64,000 nt of DNA from Nostoc sphaeroides (GTDB taxonomy: Bacteria; Cyanobacteriota; Cyanobacteriia; Cyanobacteriales; Nostocaceae), in assembly GCF_003443655.1 (NCBI RefSeq), contig NZ_CP031941.1, positions 1,607,501 to 1,671,500 of the forward strand, written 5' to 3'. This document shows, in pieces, positions 35,598 through 46,152 of this stretch. How positions within the stretch are numbered: the first letter of the stretch is position 1; every line of letters begins with the position of its first letter. The position numbers were made by a program, and so were the translations under genes. The notes under the pieces are model-generated. The model was not told the origin of the DNA and ran no database searches. It saw nothing but the letters and a program-made list of their open reading frames with translations.

Positions 35598-36668
35598 ATG
35601 TACGATGTGCTTGATTCTCGCTCTGTCTTAGAAGTGTTGCGACCAGTGGAAGACCCAGAACTCCGCAAAAGTCTGGTGGAACTGAATATGATTCGCAACG
35701 TGAAAATTGATGGTGGCAAGGTTAGTTTCACTTTAGTGTTAACCACTCCTGCCTGTCCTTTACGTGAATTTATCGTTGAAGACTGTAAGAAAGCTGTCAA
35801 AAAACTCCCAGGCGTTACAGATGTCAGCATAGAAGTAACGGCAGAAACACCGCAACAAAAAAGTTTACCCGATCGCACTGGCATTTCTGGGGTGAAAAAT
35901 ATCATTGCTGTTTCCAGTGGCAAAGGTGGCGTTGGTAAAAGTACGGTGGCGGTGAATGTAGCAGTGGCTTTAGCTCAAACTGGCGCGAAAGTCGGCTTAC
36001 TAGATGCTGATATTTACGGGCCTAATGACCCCACCATGCTGGGTTTAGCTGATGCCCAAATTACTGTGCGTTCTAGTGAAACAGGTGACATCCTGGAACC
36101 TGCTTTTAATCACGGCGTCAAATTAGTTTCAATGGGCTTTTTGATTGACCGAGATCAGCCAGTAATTTGGCGGGGGCCTATGCTCAATGGTGTAATTCGC
36201 CAGTTTCTCTATCAAGTTGAATGGGGAGAACTGGACTATTTGATTGTAGATATGCCACCGGGAACCGGAGATGCTCAGTTAACTTTAACCCAAGCTGTGC
36301 CGATGGCAGGGGCAGTAATTGTCACCACGCCGCAAACTGTAGCCCTGTTAGATTCTCGCAAGGGATTGCGGATGTTTCAGCAGATGAATGTCCCGGTATT
36401 GGGGATCGTGGAAAATATGAGCTATTTTATCCCCCCCGATCAACCAGATAAGCAGTATGACATTTTTGGTTCCGGTGGTGGCTCAAAAACAGCCGCAGAA
36501 TTGGGAGTGCCACTATTGGGGTGCGTACCGCTAGAAATTTCTACACGAGTTGGCGGTGACAGTGGTGTACCAATAGTTGTTGGCGATCCAGATTCAGCTT
36601 CAGCAAAAGCATTAACAGCGATCGCTCTTACCATTGCTGGTAAAGTCTCAGTTGCTGCCCTAACATAA
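35598..36668 (+). CDS. Mrp/NBP35-family P-loop ATPase (ApbC-like)
   Basis: A 356-residue Mrp-type protein. Residues about 5-90 are a DUF59/MIP18-like domain with TTPACPLR, and 100-350 form the MinD/Mrp ATPase: deviant Walker A SSGKGGVGKSTVAVN, DADIYGPNDP, VDMPPGTGDAQLT. The canonical C-terminal CxxC that carries the FeS cluster in some ApbC proteins is replaced by NMSYFIPPD, as in many cyanobacterial members. It is thought to assist iron-sulfur cluster handling in the cytoplasm. A repeat-rich gap precedes the following rodA gene, which is probably independent. Confidence 0.92.
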   Translation: MYDVLDSRSVLEVLRPVEDPELRKSLVELNMIRNVKIDGGKVSFTLVLTTPACPLREFIVEDCKKAVKKLPGVTDVSIEVTAETPQQKSLPDRTGISGVKNIIAVSSGKGGVGKSTVAVNVAVALAQTGAKVGLLDADIYGPNDPTMLGLADAQITVRSSETGDILEPAFNHGVKLVSMGFLIDRDQPVIWRGPMLNGVIRQFLYQVEWGELDYLIVDMPPGTGDAQLTLTQAVPMAGAVIVTTPQTVALLDSRKGLRMFQQMNVPVLGIVENMSYFIPPDQPDKQYDIFGSGGGSKTAAELGVPLLGCVPLEISTRVGGDSGVPIVVGDPDSASAKALTAIALTIAGKVSVAALT

Positions 36669-36863
36669 TTAATTTTAATTTCTATCTCCTTCTTGGGCTA
36701 TGTCCTGGGAATACTAGGGACTGGGGATTGGGCATCGGAGATGAGGGAGCAGGGGAAGCAGGGGAAGTTGAGGGGAAATAACCAATGCCCAATTCCCAAT
36801 TCCCAATTCCCAATGCCCAATTCCCAATTCCCAACAATTAAAGCTAAAGTCTAAACTTACACA
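36669..36863. repeat. Repeat tract between the Mrp gene and rodA
   Basis: GGGACTGGGGATTGGG, GGGGAAGCAGGGGAAG and runs of CAATTCCCAATTCCCAATGCC. These are the same simple phrases that occur inside the debranching-enzyme and pyrB insertions. Confidence 0.55.
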
Positions 36864-38177
36864 ATGTTATTAAAACGATCGCTCCCCAAAATTCGCTGGA
36901 AGTCTTGGGTTAAGCCTTGGCAGAATGTAGATTGGCTACTATTTTGTTTGCCGATTGCTGTCAGTATCTTTGGTGGTGTCATGATTCTCAGTACGGAACT
37001 GAAGCAGCCAGTAACTGACTGGTGGTGGCACTGGATGGTAGCAGGTATCGGCGTGCTTATAGCCCTGTTTTTAGCTCGCATCCGTTATGAACTCTTGATG
37101 CAGTCGCACTGGGTAACTTATGCACTAACGAATTTCAGCTTAATCGCTGTGATGATTGCTGGTACTAGCGCTAAAGGGGCACAGAGGTGGATTAGTATCG
37201 CCGGATTTAATGTGCAACCCTCAGAATTTGCCAAAATCGGCATGATCATCACCTTAGCAGCTTTACTACATAGGCGTACTGCTTCTACCCTCGAAAGTGT
37301 TTTTCGTGTTCTGGCAATCACCGCTATACCTTGGGGATTAATATTTTTGCAGCCAGATTTAGCAACATCAATGGTATTTGGTGCGATCGTCTTAGGAATG
37401 CTTTACTGGGCAAATGCTAACCCAGGCTGGTTAATTCTGATGATTTCTCCTGTGGTTGCTGCCATTTTGTTTAGTATATCTTGGCCTTTATCAGAGCCGA
37501 TAGTTTTATTCAAAGAACTATCTTTTGGCCCATTAGGAATAGTTTGGTCGTTTGCGATGGCTATTGTGGGCTGGCAAACTCTGCCCTGGCGTCGATTTGG
37601 CTTAGGTGCGATCGGTGCGTGGACTCTCAATATACTGGGTGGCGAATTAGGAGTCTTCGCTTGGAACCATGTTTTGAAAGAGTATCAAAAAGACCGGCTA
37701 ACTGTATTCATGAACCCCGATCACGATCCACTCGGTGCTGGATATCACTTAATCCAATCTCGCATTGCTATTGGTGCTGGGGAAATTTGGGGATGGGGTC
37801 TGTTTAAGGGGCCAATGACGCAACTGAATTTCGTACCTGAACAGCATACAGACTTTATTTTCTCCGCAGTGGGGGAAGAATTCGGTTTTGTTGGTTGTTT
37901 GGTAGTGCTGTTTACCTTCTGCTTAATTTGCTTGCGTCTACTGCATGTTGCCCAAACCGCCAAAGATAACTTTGGTTCCTTGTTGGCTATTGGCGTTTTG
38001 TCCATGATTGTGTTTCAGCTAATTGTCAACGTTGGCATGACAGTTGGTTTAGCGCCTGTAGCAGGTATTCCCCTACCTTGGATGAGTTATGGGCGTTCTG
38101 CTATGCTGACTAACTTCATTTCCTTGGGAATAGTAGAATCAGTAGCAAATTTTCGCCAAAGGCAGAAGTATTATTGA
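36864..38177 (+). CDS. rodA: RodA/FtsW-family peptidoglycan polymerase
   Basis: A 437-residue SEDS protein with about ten membrane helices. [41 protein letters not shown] and the C-terminal EEFGFVG with [28 protein letters not shown] are the RodA signatures, including the catalytic Asp region between helices. It polymerises lipid II into glycan strands during elongation, in the cytoplasmic membrane with a class B PBP. A basic N-terminus ([12 protein letters not shown]) is present. The next gene, ndhS, starts 102 bp later after more CAATGACTAATGAC heptads; probably separate transcription. Confidence 0.93.
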   Translation: MLLKRSLPKIRWKSWVKPWQNVDWLLFCLPIAVSIFGGVMILSTELKQPVTDWWWHWMVAGIGVLIALFLARIRYELLMQSHWVTYALTNFSLIAVMIAGTSAKGAQRWISIAGFNVQPSEFAKIGMIITLAALLHRRTASTLESVFRVLAITAIPWGLIFLQPDLATSMVFGAIVLGMLYWANANPGWLILMISPVVAAILFSISWPLSEPIVLFKELSFGPLGIVWSFAMAIVGWQTLPWRRFGLGAIGAWTLNILGGELGVFAWNHVLKEYQKDRLTVFMNPDHDPLGAGYHLIQSRIAIGAGEIWGWGLFKGPMTQLNFVPEQHTDFIFSAVGEEFGFVGCLVVLFTFCLICLRLLHVAQTAKDNFGSLLAIGVLSMIVFQLIVNVGMTVGLAPVAGIPLPWMSYGRSAMLTNFISLGIVESVANFRQRQKYY

Positions 38178-38279
38178 TTCGTCATTAGTCCTTTGTTCTT
38201 TGCTAATGACCAATGACTAATGACAAATGACTAATAAGAAGTATTAAGCTATTAAAAGGAAACAAGCGAGGCTAAAAAA

Positions 38280-38477
38280 ATGATTCTGCCTGGAGCAACT
38301 GTTCGCGTCAACAATCCCGCAGATACCTATTATCGCTCCGAAGGACTCGTGCAACGGGTGAGTGATGGCAAAGTAGCCGTATTATTTGAAGGTGGTAACT
38401 GGGATAAATTAGTTACCTTTCGCCTAAGCGAATTGGAACTCGTAGAAACCACAGCCGGACGTAAAAAAGCCAAATAA
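38280..38477 (+). CDS. ndhS: NDH-1 ferredoxin-docking subunit NdhS
   Basis: A 65-residue SH3-like protein: [52 protein letters not shown] is characteristic of NdhS, with the Lys-rich tail. NdhS sits on the hydrophilic arm of the photosynthetic NDH-1 complex and is part of the ferredoxin-binding site, supporting cyclic electron flow. Ribosome site AAGGAAACAAGCGAGGC. Length is normal. Confidence 0.9.
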   Translation: MILPGATVRVNNPADTYYRSEGLVQRVSDGKVAVLFEGGNWDKLVTFRLSELELVETTAGRKKAK

Positions 38478-38603
38478 CACTTAGTTAGGAGTGAAATTAG
38501 TTAGGAGTGAGAAGTTAGGAGTTAGGAATTATGATTCTTCAACTCATCACTCCTTACTCATAACTCTTAACTCCTAACTCTTAACTCAGCACTCAGCACT
38601 CCC

Positions 38604-39260
38604 ATGCGCCTCCCCTTACCACAGTTTGCTACTGGCGATCGCCATCCCAATCACATTGCGGAGGTGATTGAGACTACTAGTACTGAGTTTCTAGCTCAGT
38701 GTTTGGAACCACCAGATTTGAGCTTTCCCTCGATGCCACCCTTTGGTAGCTGGGTCTGTTCTGTAGATGAAGAATCGGGCAATCAAGTTTATGCTGTCAT
38801 ATATTATGCCACCACAATGCCCATAGATTCCGTACACCGGGCTAGAGCTTTGGGGTTGTCTTTGCAAGACTTACGCGAAGAACAACCCCAGATATTTGCC
38901 ATGCTTAGAACAGAATTCCGGGCTGCGATCGTGGGATTTGAGCAATCTTCCCAGAATCGAGGTTATAACCAAAGAATATATCAGTATCTACCACCCCGTC
39001 CTCCGCAAATTCATCAAGCTGTTTATCGGTGCGAACCAGAAGCAATCATTAAATTTACTGAAGAATTAGATTTTTTGCGGACACTCCTTTCTATTAACGG
39101 TGCGCCAGTAGAGTCTTTGACCGCAGCTGCCATTCGAGATATATACCAGTTACGCAAAACTGACCGAGAATGGCTAATTAAAGCTGGACGTAGCTTGAGT
39201 GTGCTACTTAAAGACGACTACGATCGCTTGCGGTTTATTTTGAGTCAAATCCATCCGTAG
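38604..39260 (+). CDS. HAS-barrel domain protein
   Basis: A 218-residue protein. The N-terminal 75 residues (DRHPNHIAEVIETTSTEFLAQC then FGSWVCSVDEESGNQVYAVIYYA) fit the HAS-barrel, a small beta-barrel also found in the HerA helicase and some ATPases. The rest is helical and Arg/Tyr-rich with LRTLLSINGAPVESLTAAAIRDIYQLR. No ATPase motif is present, so it would be a standalone barrel protein, conserved in cyanobacteria but of unknown role. Preceded by a heptad-rich gap after ndhS. Confidence 0.7.
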   Translation: MRLPLPQFATGDRHPNHIAEVIETTSTEFLAQCLEPPDLSFPSMPPFGSWVCSVDEESGNQVYAVIYYATTMPIDSVHRARALGLSLQDLREEQPQIFAMLRTEFRAAIVGFEQSSQNRGYNQRIYQYLPPRPPQIHQAVYRCEPEAIIKFTEELDFLRTLLSINGAPVESLTAAAIRDIYQLRKTDREWLIKAGRSLSVLLKDDYDRLRFILSQIHP

Positions 39261-39401
39261 GTAGTTAGTTCCGAGACAATTGCCTAGTTAGTGTAAGTTA
39301 ATATATTTGATTTTTCCTCAGGTGGCTTCTAATTTTATTTATATCGATTAAGCGATCGCCCCAAGGTAATCGCAGTTTTACCATAGCCCCTTCATTCCTA
39401 C

Positions 39402-41543
39402 ATGATGGAACTCATATCACAAGTTCTTGCTCTGGAGCCAACTTCCCAAGTTCTTGGCAAGGAACCAATTGTTCCTTTTGCTATTTTGCTGGTGGTTATC
39501 TTAGTTATACCGATCATGTTTGAGCGGCTAAGATTACCAGGATTAGTGGGTTTAGTTTTCTCAGGGCTAGTACTGGGCCCCTCAGGCTGGAATCTATTTC
39601 AGTCGGACTCGCCGATGATTAACCTGCTATCAGACATTGGGTTAATTTACTTGCTGTTTGTCGCAGGGCTAGAAGTTGATCTAGAACAGTTTCGCCGGCA
39701 AAAAAGTCGTGCCTTCGGGTTTGCTAGCTTAACTTTCAGTGTCCCCCTGGTGATGGGAACCTTAGTAGGGCTGATTTTAGGCTATGACTGGAATACTTCA
39801 ATATTAATTGGCTCTTTATTCGCTTCCTATACTCTTTTGGCATATCCCATTATCAGCCGTTTGGGAGTGGTCAAGAACGAAGCTGTTACGGTAACAATTG
39901 GAGCTAAAATTTTTACAGATATTGGCGCAGTACTGATATTAGCCGTTTGTGTAGGCGTCGCTGATGCTGGAGAATTCAGCTTTGCTAAACTACTCACCTT
40001 GTCGGGTTGGTTAATTATTTACTCTGTTGCCCTTGTCATCGGCTTTGATTGGGCAGGCAAAGAATTTTTCAAACGGTCTGGAGACGACGAAGGAAACAAG
40101 TTTTTGTTTGTGTTGCTTTCTGTGTTTCTGGCGGCTGTAGGCGCTCAATTGATTGGTATAGAGAAAATTGTTGGTGCTTTTTTAGCGGGTTTGGCGGTAA
40201 ATGAAGCTGTAGGGGAAGGCCCAGTCAAAGAAAAGGTGGTATTTATTGGCAGTGTGCTATTTATTCCGATTTTCTTTGTTGATCTTGGCTTAACGATCAA
40301 TCTACCCGCCTTTGTGAACAACCTAGCCACGCTCAAGTTAACGCTGTTGATGATAGTCGGTTTGATTGTCAGTAAGTTAATTGCAGCTTTTTTCACAAAA
40401 CTGATTTACCGCTATAACTGGCAAGAAATGCTAACCATCTGGTCGCTATCACTTCCCCAGGTTGCGACAACCTTAGCAGCAACGTTAGTGGGATACCGGG
40501 CTGGGTTGCTGCCGCTAGAAGTATTACACAGCGTCATTGTCTTAATGGTTGTCACATCAACCTTGGGGCCGTTGCTCACTAATAGAATAGCTGTTGGTTT
40601 AAATTCCTCACGCGCCGAAGATCCAGCACCACCCCAACCTGACCAAAACGCACCAAAAACAGACAGTGCTTTTACTATAGTCGTACCTGTCTATAATCCT
40701 CATACTGAGCAGTATTTGATTGAAATGGCAGCATTATTAGCGTGTCAGTGTAAGGGGAAAATCATACCACTTGCGATCGCTAATGCTACCGCTCAAATGG
40801 ATGCACCGCAGTTAGAAGCCTCTCTACAACGGAGTGAGCAATTATTAACCAAAGCCACGGTACACAGTCGAGCATTGGGTGTAACCACAGAACCAATGCT
40901 GCGGATTGATGATGCCTTTGCTCAAGGAATTAGCAGAGCGGCTCGTGAACAAAAGGCTAATTTAATCGTTATGGGTTGGGGTAAACGGACTGGGTTACGA
41001 GCGCGTTTATTTGGAAATGTGATTGATGGTGTGCTTTGGGCATCCCATTGTCCAGTAGCGGTGACACGTCTAGTAGAATCACCGAAGAAAATTCAGCGCA
41101 TCTTAGTACCAGTAGAAAATTTAACAGCACCGACATTACAGCCTGTACAATTTGCCCAGATGCTAGCAGAGGCAAATCAGAGCCATATTACTGTACTGAA
41201 TGTGTGCGATCGCCGCACTAGTTCTAGTAAAATCGCTTGGAGGCGATCGCATCTCTCCCTATTGGTATCTCAATTAGCTTTGACTAATGCCCCAGAAATT
41301 CAAATTATCGCTCATGAAAATGTTGCTCAAGCAATTTTGCAGGCAGCGCGATTATATGATTTAGTCGTTTTACCTTTTATACGTAATCGTACCAACCCTG
41401 GAGGATTAGCCATTAGCGATGTCACAACTCAGTTAGCCAGACAACTCACCTGCTCCATTGTGATGCTTGGAGAACCCCAACGCACTCAAACCACAAATGT
41501 AGTTATGTCTAACACAGTTACCACCATAACATCTGCTGTATGA
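39402..41543 (+). CDS. CPA2-type cation/proton antiporter with universal-stress-like C-terminal domains
   Basis: A 713-residue protein. The first 400 residues form a CPA2 (Na+/H+ or K+/H+) antiporter with about 12 helices (FERLRLPGLVGLVFSGLVLGPSGW; GLIYLLFVAGLEVD; KIFTDIGAVLILAVCVG; FLAGLAVNEAV). Residues about 420-690 hold two universal-stress-protein-like domains (AAREQKANLIVMGWGKRTGLRARLFGN; SIVMLGEP) that can bind nucleotide and regulate the channel part. It probably exchanges Na+/K+ for H+ across cytoplasmic or thylakoid membrane. The start has two adjacent Met codons. No cotranscribed gene is visible. Confidence 0.9.
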   Translation: MMELISQVLALEPTSQVLGKEPIVPFAILLVVILVIPIMFERLRLPGLVGLVFSGLVLGPSGWNLFQSDSPMINLLSDIGLIYLLFVAGLEVDLEQFRRQKSRAFGFASLTFSVPLVMGTLVGLILGYDWNTSILIGSLFASYTLLAYPIISRLGVVKNEAVTVTIGAKIFTDIGAVLILAVCVGVADAGEFSFAKLLTLSGWLIIYSVALVIGFDWAGKEFFKRSGDDEGNKFLFVLLSVFLAAVGAQLIGIEKIVGAFLAGLAVNEAVGEGPVKEKVVFIGSVLFIPIFFVDLGLTINLPAFVNNLATLKLTLLMIVGLIVSKLIAAFFTKLIYRYNWQEMLTIWSLSLPQVATTLAATLVGYRAGLLPLEVLHSVIVLMVVTSTLGPLLTNRIAVGLNSSRAEDPAPPQPDQNAPKTDSAFTIVVPVYNPHTEQYLIEMAALLACQCKGKIIPLAIANATAQMDAPQLEASLQRSEQLLTKATVHSRALGVTTEPMLRIDDAFAQGISRAAREQKANLIVMGWGKRTGLRARLFGNVIDGVLWASHCPVAVTRLVESPKKIQRILVPVENLTAPTLQPVQFAQMLAEANQSHITVLNVCDRRTSSSKIAWRRSHLSLLVSQLALTNAPEIQIIAHENVAQAILQAARLYDLVVLPFIRNRTNPGGLAISDVTTQLARQLTCSIVMLGEPQRTQTTNVVMSNTVTTITSAV

Positions 41544-42066
41544 TATGAAGCATAGTTAAGTCCACTCACATGGACTTAGGCTGCGTTGGTTAGTCCGCCG
41601 GAGGCATCGCATTGACAAAAATCTTTGCAACAAATGAATCACCTGTAGAGGAATTTCCTGAAATGATATAAGCTTCTGCACTTAAATACAGCGCAGGATC
41701 TTGGTAAATGCGACAACTTGACTATTGCAAAAATATGGGTAATCGTAATACCTTGAACTGTGGAAAGTGTCAACCTATTCCTGCATCCAATAGAAAACAG
41801 CTTTAACCGTAAAAACACTTTATATTGTTGAAGATTTGATGAACTTTAGGTGAAAGACTGACAAATTTTGTTATTTTACTAGTTAAATTATTAAGGAAAC
41901 AAGTAAAAATATAACAAAACTATAAATGTAGAAAAATAAGAAAGTTCAACAACACTTTTTGATTGAACTTTATTCTTTTTTTAGTTCTGTATTTTTGTCC
42001 CCAACCTGGGTAATCTAAAAGATAAGTGCAATAGCTACTGAAAATATTGTAAGTAACTGGGAAACT
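41544..42066. other. Intergenic region before the UDP-xylose genes
   Basis: About 520 bp, AT-rich, no gene, no clear repeat or hairpin. The promoter of the UDP-glucuronate decarboxylase gene should lie in the last 150 bp. Confidence 0.45.
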
Positions 42067-43017
42067 ATGAGAATTTTGGTGACGGGTGGTGCTGGGTTTA
42101 TTGGTTCCCATCTCATCGACCGACTAATGACCGATGGGCATGAAGTAATATGCTTGGATAATTTTTACACTGGTCACAAACGGAACATCCTTAAATGGTT
42201 AAATAACCCGTACTTTGAACTGATCCGCCACGATATTACCGAACCAATTCGGTTAGAAGTGGATCAAATTTATCACTTAGCTTGTCCTGCTTCACCAGTA
42301 CATTACCAGTACAACCCAGTTAAAACCGTTAAAACTAACGTGATGGGAACACTCAATATGTTGGGGCTGGCTAAACGTGTGAAAGCTAGGTTTTTCTTGG
42401 CTTCAACCAGTGAAGTATACGGTGATCCAGAAGTTCATCCCCAAACTGAAGAGTATCGGGGTAGCGTCAATCCCATTGGGATACGTTCATGCTACGACGA
42501 AGGTAAAAGAATTGCTGAGACTCTAGCATTTGATTACTATAGGCAAAATAAAGTTGATATTCGAGTTGTTCGGATATTTAACACCTACGGGCCGAGAATG
42601 TTAGAAAACGATGGCCGGGTGGTGAGCAACTTTATAGTTCAAGCCTTGCGGGGTAATCCTTTAACCGTTTACGGTGATGGTTCGCAAACTCGTAGTTTCT
42701 GCTATGTTTCCGATTTAGTCGAAGGATTCATCCGCCTAATGAATAGCGACTACATAGGCCCAGTAAATCTGGGTAATCCTGGTGAATATACGATTTTGCA
42801 ATTGGCACAAGCCGTGCAAAATATGATTAATCCAGACGCGCAGATTAAATTTGAGCCACTACCTTCGGACGATCCCCGGCGTCGCCAGCCTGATATCACA
42901 AAGGCAAAAACTTGGTTAAATTGGGAACCGACTATTGCTCTGCAAGAGGGGTTAAAACTAACAATAGAAGATTTTCGCGATCGCATTCAAAGCGATGTAA
43001 ATAATTCAACCACCTGA
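42067..43017 (+). CDS. UDP-glucuronate decarboxylase (UDP-xylose synthase)
   Basis: A 316-residue extended short-chain dehydrogenase. [10 protein letters not shown] binds NAD; the catalytic Tyr and Lys are in [11 protein letters not shown], with RSCYDEGKR being the UXS signature; [12 protein letters not shown] and [18 protein letters not shown] are conserved. It decarboxylates UDP-glucuronate to UDP-xylose in the cytoplasm. The next gene, UDP-glucose dehydrogenase, makes its substrate, so the pair supplies UDP-glucuronate and UDP-xylose for extracellular polysaccharide or glycolipid. The genes are separated by 147 bp and are probably co-regulated. Confidence 0.95.
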   Translation: MRILVTGGAGFIGSHLIDRLMTDGHEVICLDNFYTGHKRNILKWLNNPYFELIRHDITEPIRLEVDQIYHLACPASPVHYQYNPVKTVKTNVMGTLNMLGLAKRVKARFFLASTSEVYGDPEVHPQTEEYRGSVNPIGIRSCYDEGKRIAETLAFDYYRQNKVDIRVVRIFNTYGPRMLENDGRVVSNFIVQALRGNPLTVYGDGSQTRSFCYVSDLVEGFIRLMNSDYIGPVNLGNPGEYTILQLAQAVQNMINPDAQIKFEPLPSDDPRRRQPDITKAKTWLNWEPTIALQEGLKLTIEDFRDRIQSDVNNSTT

Positions 43018-43164
43018 GTAGCGCTTAGAGTTGCTCTAAATTTCATGCAAGCTCACCCTATCGGTAGCTAGTATGCTTAGTGGCTGAGTTGAGTGCCAAT
43101 GTCTAAGTGTCATATTGATACTTCTTTTAAAAAACTAACCCCAAAAAAAGTGAGGAGTTAAAAA

Positions 43165-44556
43165 ATGCGTGTTTGCGTGATTGGTACTGGTTACGTTGGT
43201 TTAGTTACAGGTGCTTGTTTGGCTCATATTGGGCATGATGTAATTTGCGTAGACAATAACGAAGAAAAAGTTAAGTTAATGAAGTCTGGGCAGTCCCCAA
43301 TTTTTGAGCCGGGACTCTCAGAAATTATGCAATCTGCCATTCAAGCAGAGAAAATTCATTTTACTAGCGATCTGGCTGCTGGAGTTGCCCACGGAGAAGT
43401 TCTGTTTATTGCTGTAGGAACGCCACCTTTACCGACTGGTGAAAGTGATACTCGTTATGTTGAAGCTGTAGCCCGTGGGATTGGAGAAAATCTCAATGGT
43501 GGTTATAAAGTCATAGTGAATAAATCTACAGTGCCCATTGGCTCAGGTGACTGGGTACGGATGCTGGTTCTAGATGGTGTTGCTGAACGGCAGAAAACAT
43601 TAGTACCCGCAGGTGGGGTTGCGAGTAATGAAAAATTACCTGAGTTTGCAGCCGAGTTTGATGTAATCAGCAATCCAGAGTTTTTGCGCGAAGGTTCGGC
43701 AGTTCACGACACCTTCAACCCCGATCGCATTGTACTAGGAGGCAATAGTCAAAGAGCAGTAGGCTTAATGCGACAACTCTATGCCCCAATTGTAGAACGC
43801 AAGTACGCTGTTGATCAATCTTTACCCCCTGTGCCAATTTTGGCAACAGACCTGAGTTCGGCGGAGATGATTAAATACGCCGCTAATGCTTTTTTAGCCA
43901 CTAAGATTAGTTTTATTAACGAAGTTGCTAATATTTGCGATCGCGTCGGTGCTGATGTCACCCAAGTAGCTAAAGGTATCGGTCTAGACTCCCGCATTGG
44001 TAACAAATTTTTACAAGCTGGTATTGGTTGGGGTGGTTCTTGTTTTCCTAAAGATGTCTCCGCCCTGATTCACACTGCTGATGATTATGGCTATGAAGCC
44101 CAATTACTTAAATCTGCTGTCAGCGTCAACGAACGCCAGCGATTGATTGCTTTAGAAAAACTCCAAAAAGTTCTGAAAATTCTCAAAGGCAAAACAATCG
44201 GACTACTCGGACTGACCTTCAAGCCCGATACCGACGACTTACGCGATGCTCCAGCCCTTAACCTAATTGAGCAGCTAAACCGACTGGGAGCCAAAGTTAA
44301 AGCCTTTGACCCCATTGTTTCCCAAACAGGTTTACGTCATGGGCTTTCTGGTGTACTAGTAGAAACCGATGCCGAAAGACTAGCTGACGGTTGCGATGCC
44401 TTAGTACTCGTCACTGAATGGCAGCAGTTCAGCACTCTCGACTATGTGAAGATGGCAAAATTGATGGCTCACCCCGTTATCATCGACGGTCGGAACTTCC
44501 TCGACCCGGAAGCAATGATCCGGGCTGGATTCCAATATGTAGGGGTGGGAAGATAG
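43165..44556 (+). CDS. UDP-glucose 6-dehydrogenase
   Basis: A 463-residue UDP-glucose/GDP-mannose dehydrogenase. NAD motif VCVIGTGYVGLVTGACLA at the N-terminus, the conserved STVPIGSGD, ATDLSSAEMIKYAANAFLATKISFINEVANICDRVGADV and the catalytic Cys in GWGGSCFPKD are intact. It oxidises UDP-glucose to UDP-glucuronate, the substrate of the decarboxylase encoded 147 bp upstream. GTGAGGAGTT gives a strong ribosome site. An array of eleven GTTAGGA heptads starts four bases after the stop, followed by a terminator hairpin. Confidence 0.96.
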   Translation: MRVCVIGTGYVGLVTGACLAHIGHDVICVDNNEEKVKLMKSGQSPIFEPGLSEIMQSAIQAEKIHFTSDLAAGVAHGEVLFIAVGTPPLPTGESDTRYVEAVARGIGENLNGGYKVIVNKSTVPIGSGDWVRMLVLDGVAERQKTLVPAGGVASNEKLPEFAAEFDVISNPEFLREGSAVHDTFNPDRIVLGGNSQRAVGLMRQLYAPIVERKYAVDQSLPPVPILATDLSSAEMIKYAANAFLATKISFINEVANICDRVGADVTQVAKGIGLDSRIGNKFLQAGIGWGGSCFPKDVSALIHTADDYGYEAQLLKSAVSVNERQRLIALEKLQKVLKILKGKTIGLLGLTFKPDTDDLRDAPALNLIEQLNRLGAKVKAFDPIVSQTGLRHGLSGVLVETDAERLADGCDALVLVTEWQQFSTLDYVKMAKLMAHPVIIDGRNFLDPEAMIRAGFQYVGVGR

Positions 44557-44559
44557 AGA

Positions 44560-44636
44560 GTTAGGAGTTAGGAGTTAGGAGTTAGGAGTTAGGAGTTAGG
44601 AGTTAGGAGTTAGGAGTTAGGAGTTAGGAGTTAGGA
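44560..44636. repeat. Eleven tandem GTTAGGA heptads
   Basis: Exactly eleven perfect units follow the UDP-glucose dehydrogenase stop by four bases. This is one of several short tandemly repeated heptad arrays in the window and is typical of heterocyst-forming cyanobacteria. No spacers, so it is not CRISPR. Confidence 0.9.
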
Positions 44637-44652
44637 ATAATCAATAACAAAG

Positions 44653-44678
44653 TACCGCCTAGAATATTCTAGGCGGTA
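44653..44678 (+). terminator. Palindromic terminator after UDP-glucose dehydrogenase
   Basis: TACCGCCTAGAAT is followed directly by its exact reverse complement, then TTAATTTTTAT. A GC-rich 13-bp stem plus T tract fits a factor-independent terminator for the UDP-xylose pair. Confidence 0.65.
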
Positions 44679-44749
44679 TTTAATTTTTATAAAGTTTTAT
44701 ATCAAATTTGGGTAATTACTTGTAATAAAATTCAATACGGTTCAGGTTG

Positions 44750-44825
44750 TGTAGGTTGGGTTGAGGAACGAAACCCAACATTTCCGGGGTTTTGTTGGGT
44801 TGCGCTTTGCTTAACCCAACCTACA
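44750..44825. repeat. 76-bp palindromic element with 13-bp exact ends
   Basis: TGTAGGTTGGGTT (44750-44762) and AACCCAACCTACA (44813-44825) are exact inverted repeats. Inside, AACCCAACA and TTGGGTT give further pairing, so single strands could form a branched structure. It resembles the element at 15040-15117. Confidence 0.6.
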
Positions 44826-44935
44826 ATTTTCTACAAAGCCAAGCATATTAGATTACAAGTGTTTAACTGAACCTGATATTACGCAAAGCCGATCGGGAAA
44901 ACCTTACTTGGCGTTTTTGCGTGTTTAATTTCTGC

Positions 44936-45730
44936 TCAAGCGCTATTTGGGATACGTTCAATTTCAGCATATCCACTGAAAATAAGTTTTTGACCTTCAG
45001 TTTCTAATCGGTTGAGCCGCATTTTCACTCCATCGAGGTCAAAACGATCAAGATCGACCATATTATCTAAAATTTCTACCAGCGCCACGCTCAAGGTTTG
45101 CGAGATTTCCCGTTGTGCTTCTGGCACTTGGTCAAGTTGAATTTTCGGATCTTTAAAAGAAACTCGCCGCCGCCTTTCAATGCCTATAGTTAAAATCATG
45201 CTCAGAGGAACTAGTTCGCCATTATTTAAATCTGCTTTTGCTACAAGCTGTAAGCGATTTCCTGGCAATAGCTGTACCTGAACTTCCGTAAAGGAGACTG
45301 GTTCACCGCCAGATAATTCTGTTAGTGATGGTACGGTGAGGTTAAGCAGGCGCTTTTTCACCAGTTCCGCCCTGAAGGCTTGGTTTATCCCTGCTTCTGA
45401 TAAAATTACTTGAGCGATCGCTTGAGTAGGTTGCTTAAGACTGAGTTTGCCACTTAAAACCGAGCCGAAGTCAATGGCTACCGCATCGGTTTCAAAAGAC
45501 ATCTCCTCTACCGCGAAATCTTTCCGAATCACCAAGCCACGACCGCTCATTTTGAAGCTATCAATGCTGCCTTGCAAGAGCTTGCTGGAGGGATAGCAGC
45601 GCACAAAGACTTCTACTGACTCGCTTTGGCTAAACAGGTGGCGAATCGTTTGGCTAGCGACAGTGTTGAGCATCCGCTCTCCCCAATCTGTGCCTTTAGG
45701 ATCTTGTAAACCAGTAAGTCCGCCGAACAT
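44936..45730 (-). CDS. DUF2993 (LmeA-like) protein
   Basis: A DUF2993 protein of about 264 residues (MFGGLTGLQDPKGTDWGERMLN as the likely start). The central MSGRGLVIRKDFAVEEMSFETDAVAIDFG is a family signature. The fold resembles tubular lipid-binding proteins, and LmeA in mycobacteria aids lipoglycan assembly; in cyanobacteria the role is open. No signal peptide is seen. The in-frame TTG at 45772 adds 14 residues without a ribosome site, so the ATG at 45730 is preferred, but its own ribosome site is weak. Confidence 0.8.
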   Translation of the reverse strand: MFGGLTGLQDPKGTDWGERMLNTVASQTIRHLFSQSESVEVFVRCYPSSKLLQGSIDSFKMSGRGLVIRKDFAVEEMSFETDAVAIDFGSVLSGKLSLKQPTQAIAQVILSEAGINQAFRAELVKKRLLNLTVPSLTELSGGEPVSFTEVQVQLLPGNRLQLVAKADLNNGELVPLSMILTIGIERRRRVSFKDPKIQLDQVPEAQREISQTLSVALVEILDNMVDLDRFDLDGVKMRLNRLETEGQKLIFSGYAEIERIPNSA

Positions 45731-45772
45731 GTGGTTTTGGGTCTCTAGAAGTTCTTTGTACTTTTGTAACAA

Positions 45773-46152
45773 ACTGTGAAGAATACAGCAAGCGATCCCG
45801 CGATTAATTATGCTGATGGGTAGGTATAGGATGGCTGATGGTTGACACCTAAGTGTATTCTATATTACTAAATATTAGCCTTGATTGCTCTGTAAAAGGC
45901 AAGTTTGACCAAATAATTATTAATTCAGAATTCATAATTCATAAATTTTATGGCGATCGCTGCCCACAATGAAATTTTTGAATCTTGGTGGTCTACAAGA
46001 GCGTGGTGGCGATCGCTGCCCACAATGATAGCAAAGGGTAAAGCCAACTCTTAGAGAGGCAACGCTATGAGCGAGTCCGCTAGCGTCTTGCAATTATGAA
46101 TTAGTAATTATTAATTATGAATTAGATTGACCTTAAGATTCACGACTCAGAA
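45773..46152. other. Intergenic region with a 22-bp direct repeat
   Basis: TGGCGATCGCTGCCCACAAT (plus GA) occurs at 45951-45972 and again at 46007-46028, each around a HIP1 octamer. Near the debranching gene, AATTATGAATTAGTAATTATT-type runs occur. No gene. Confidence 0.5.
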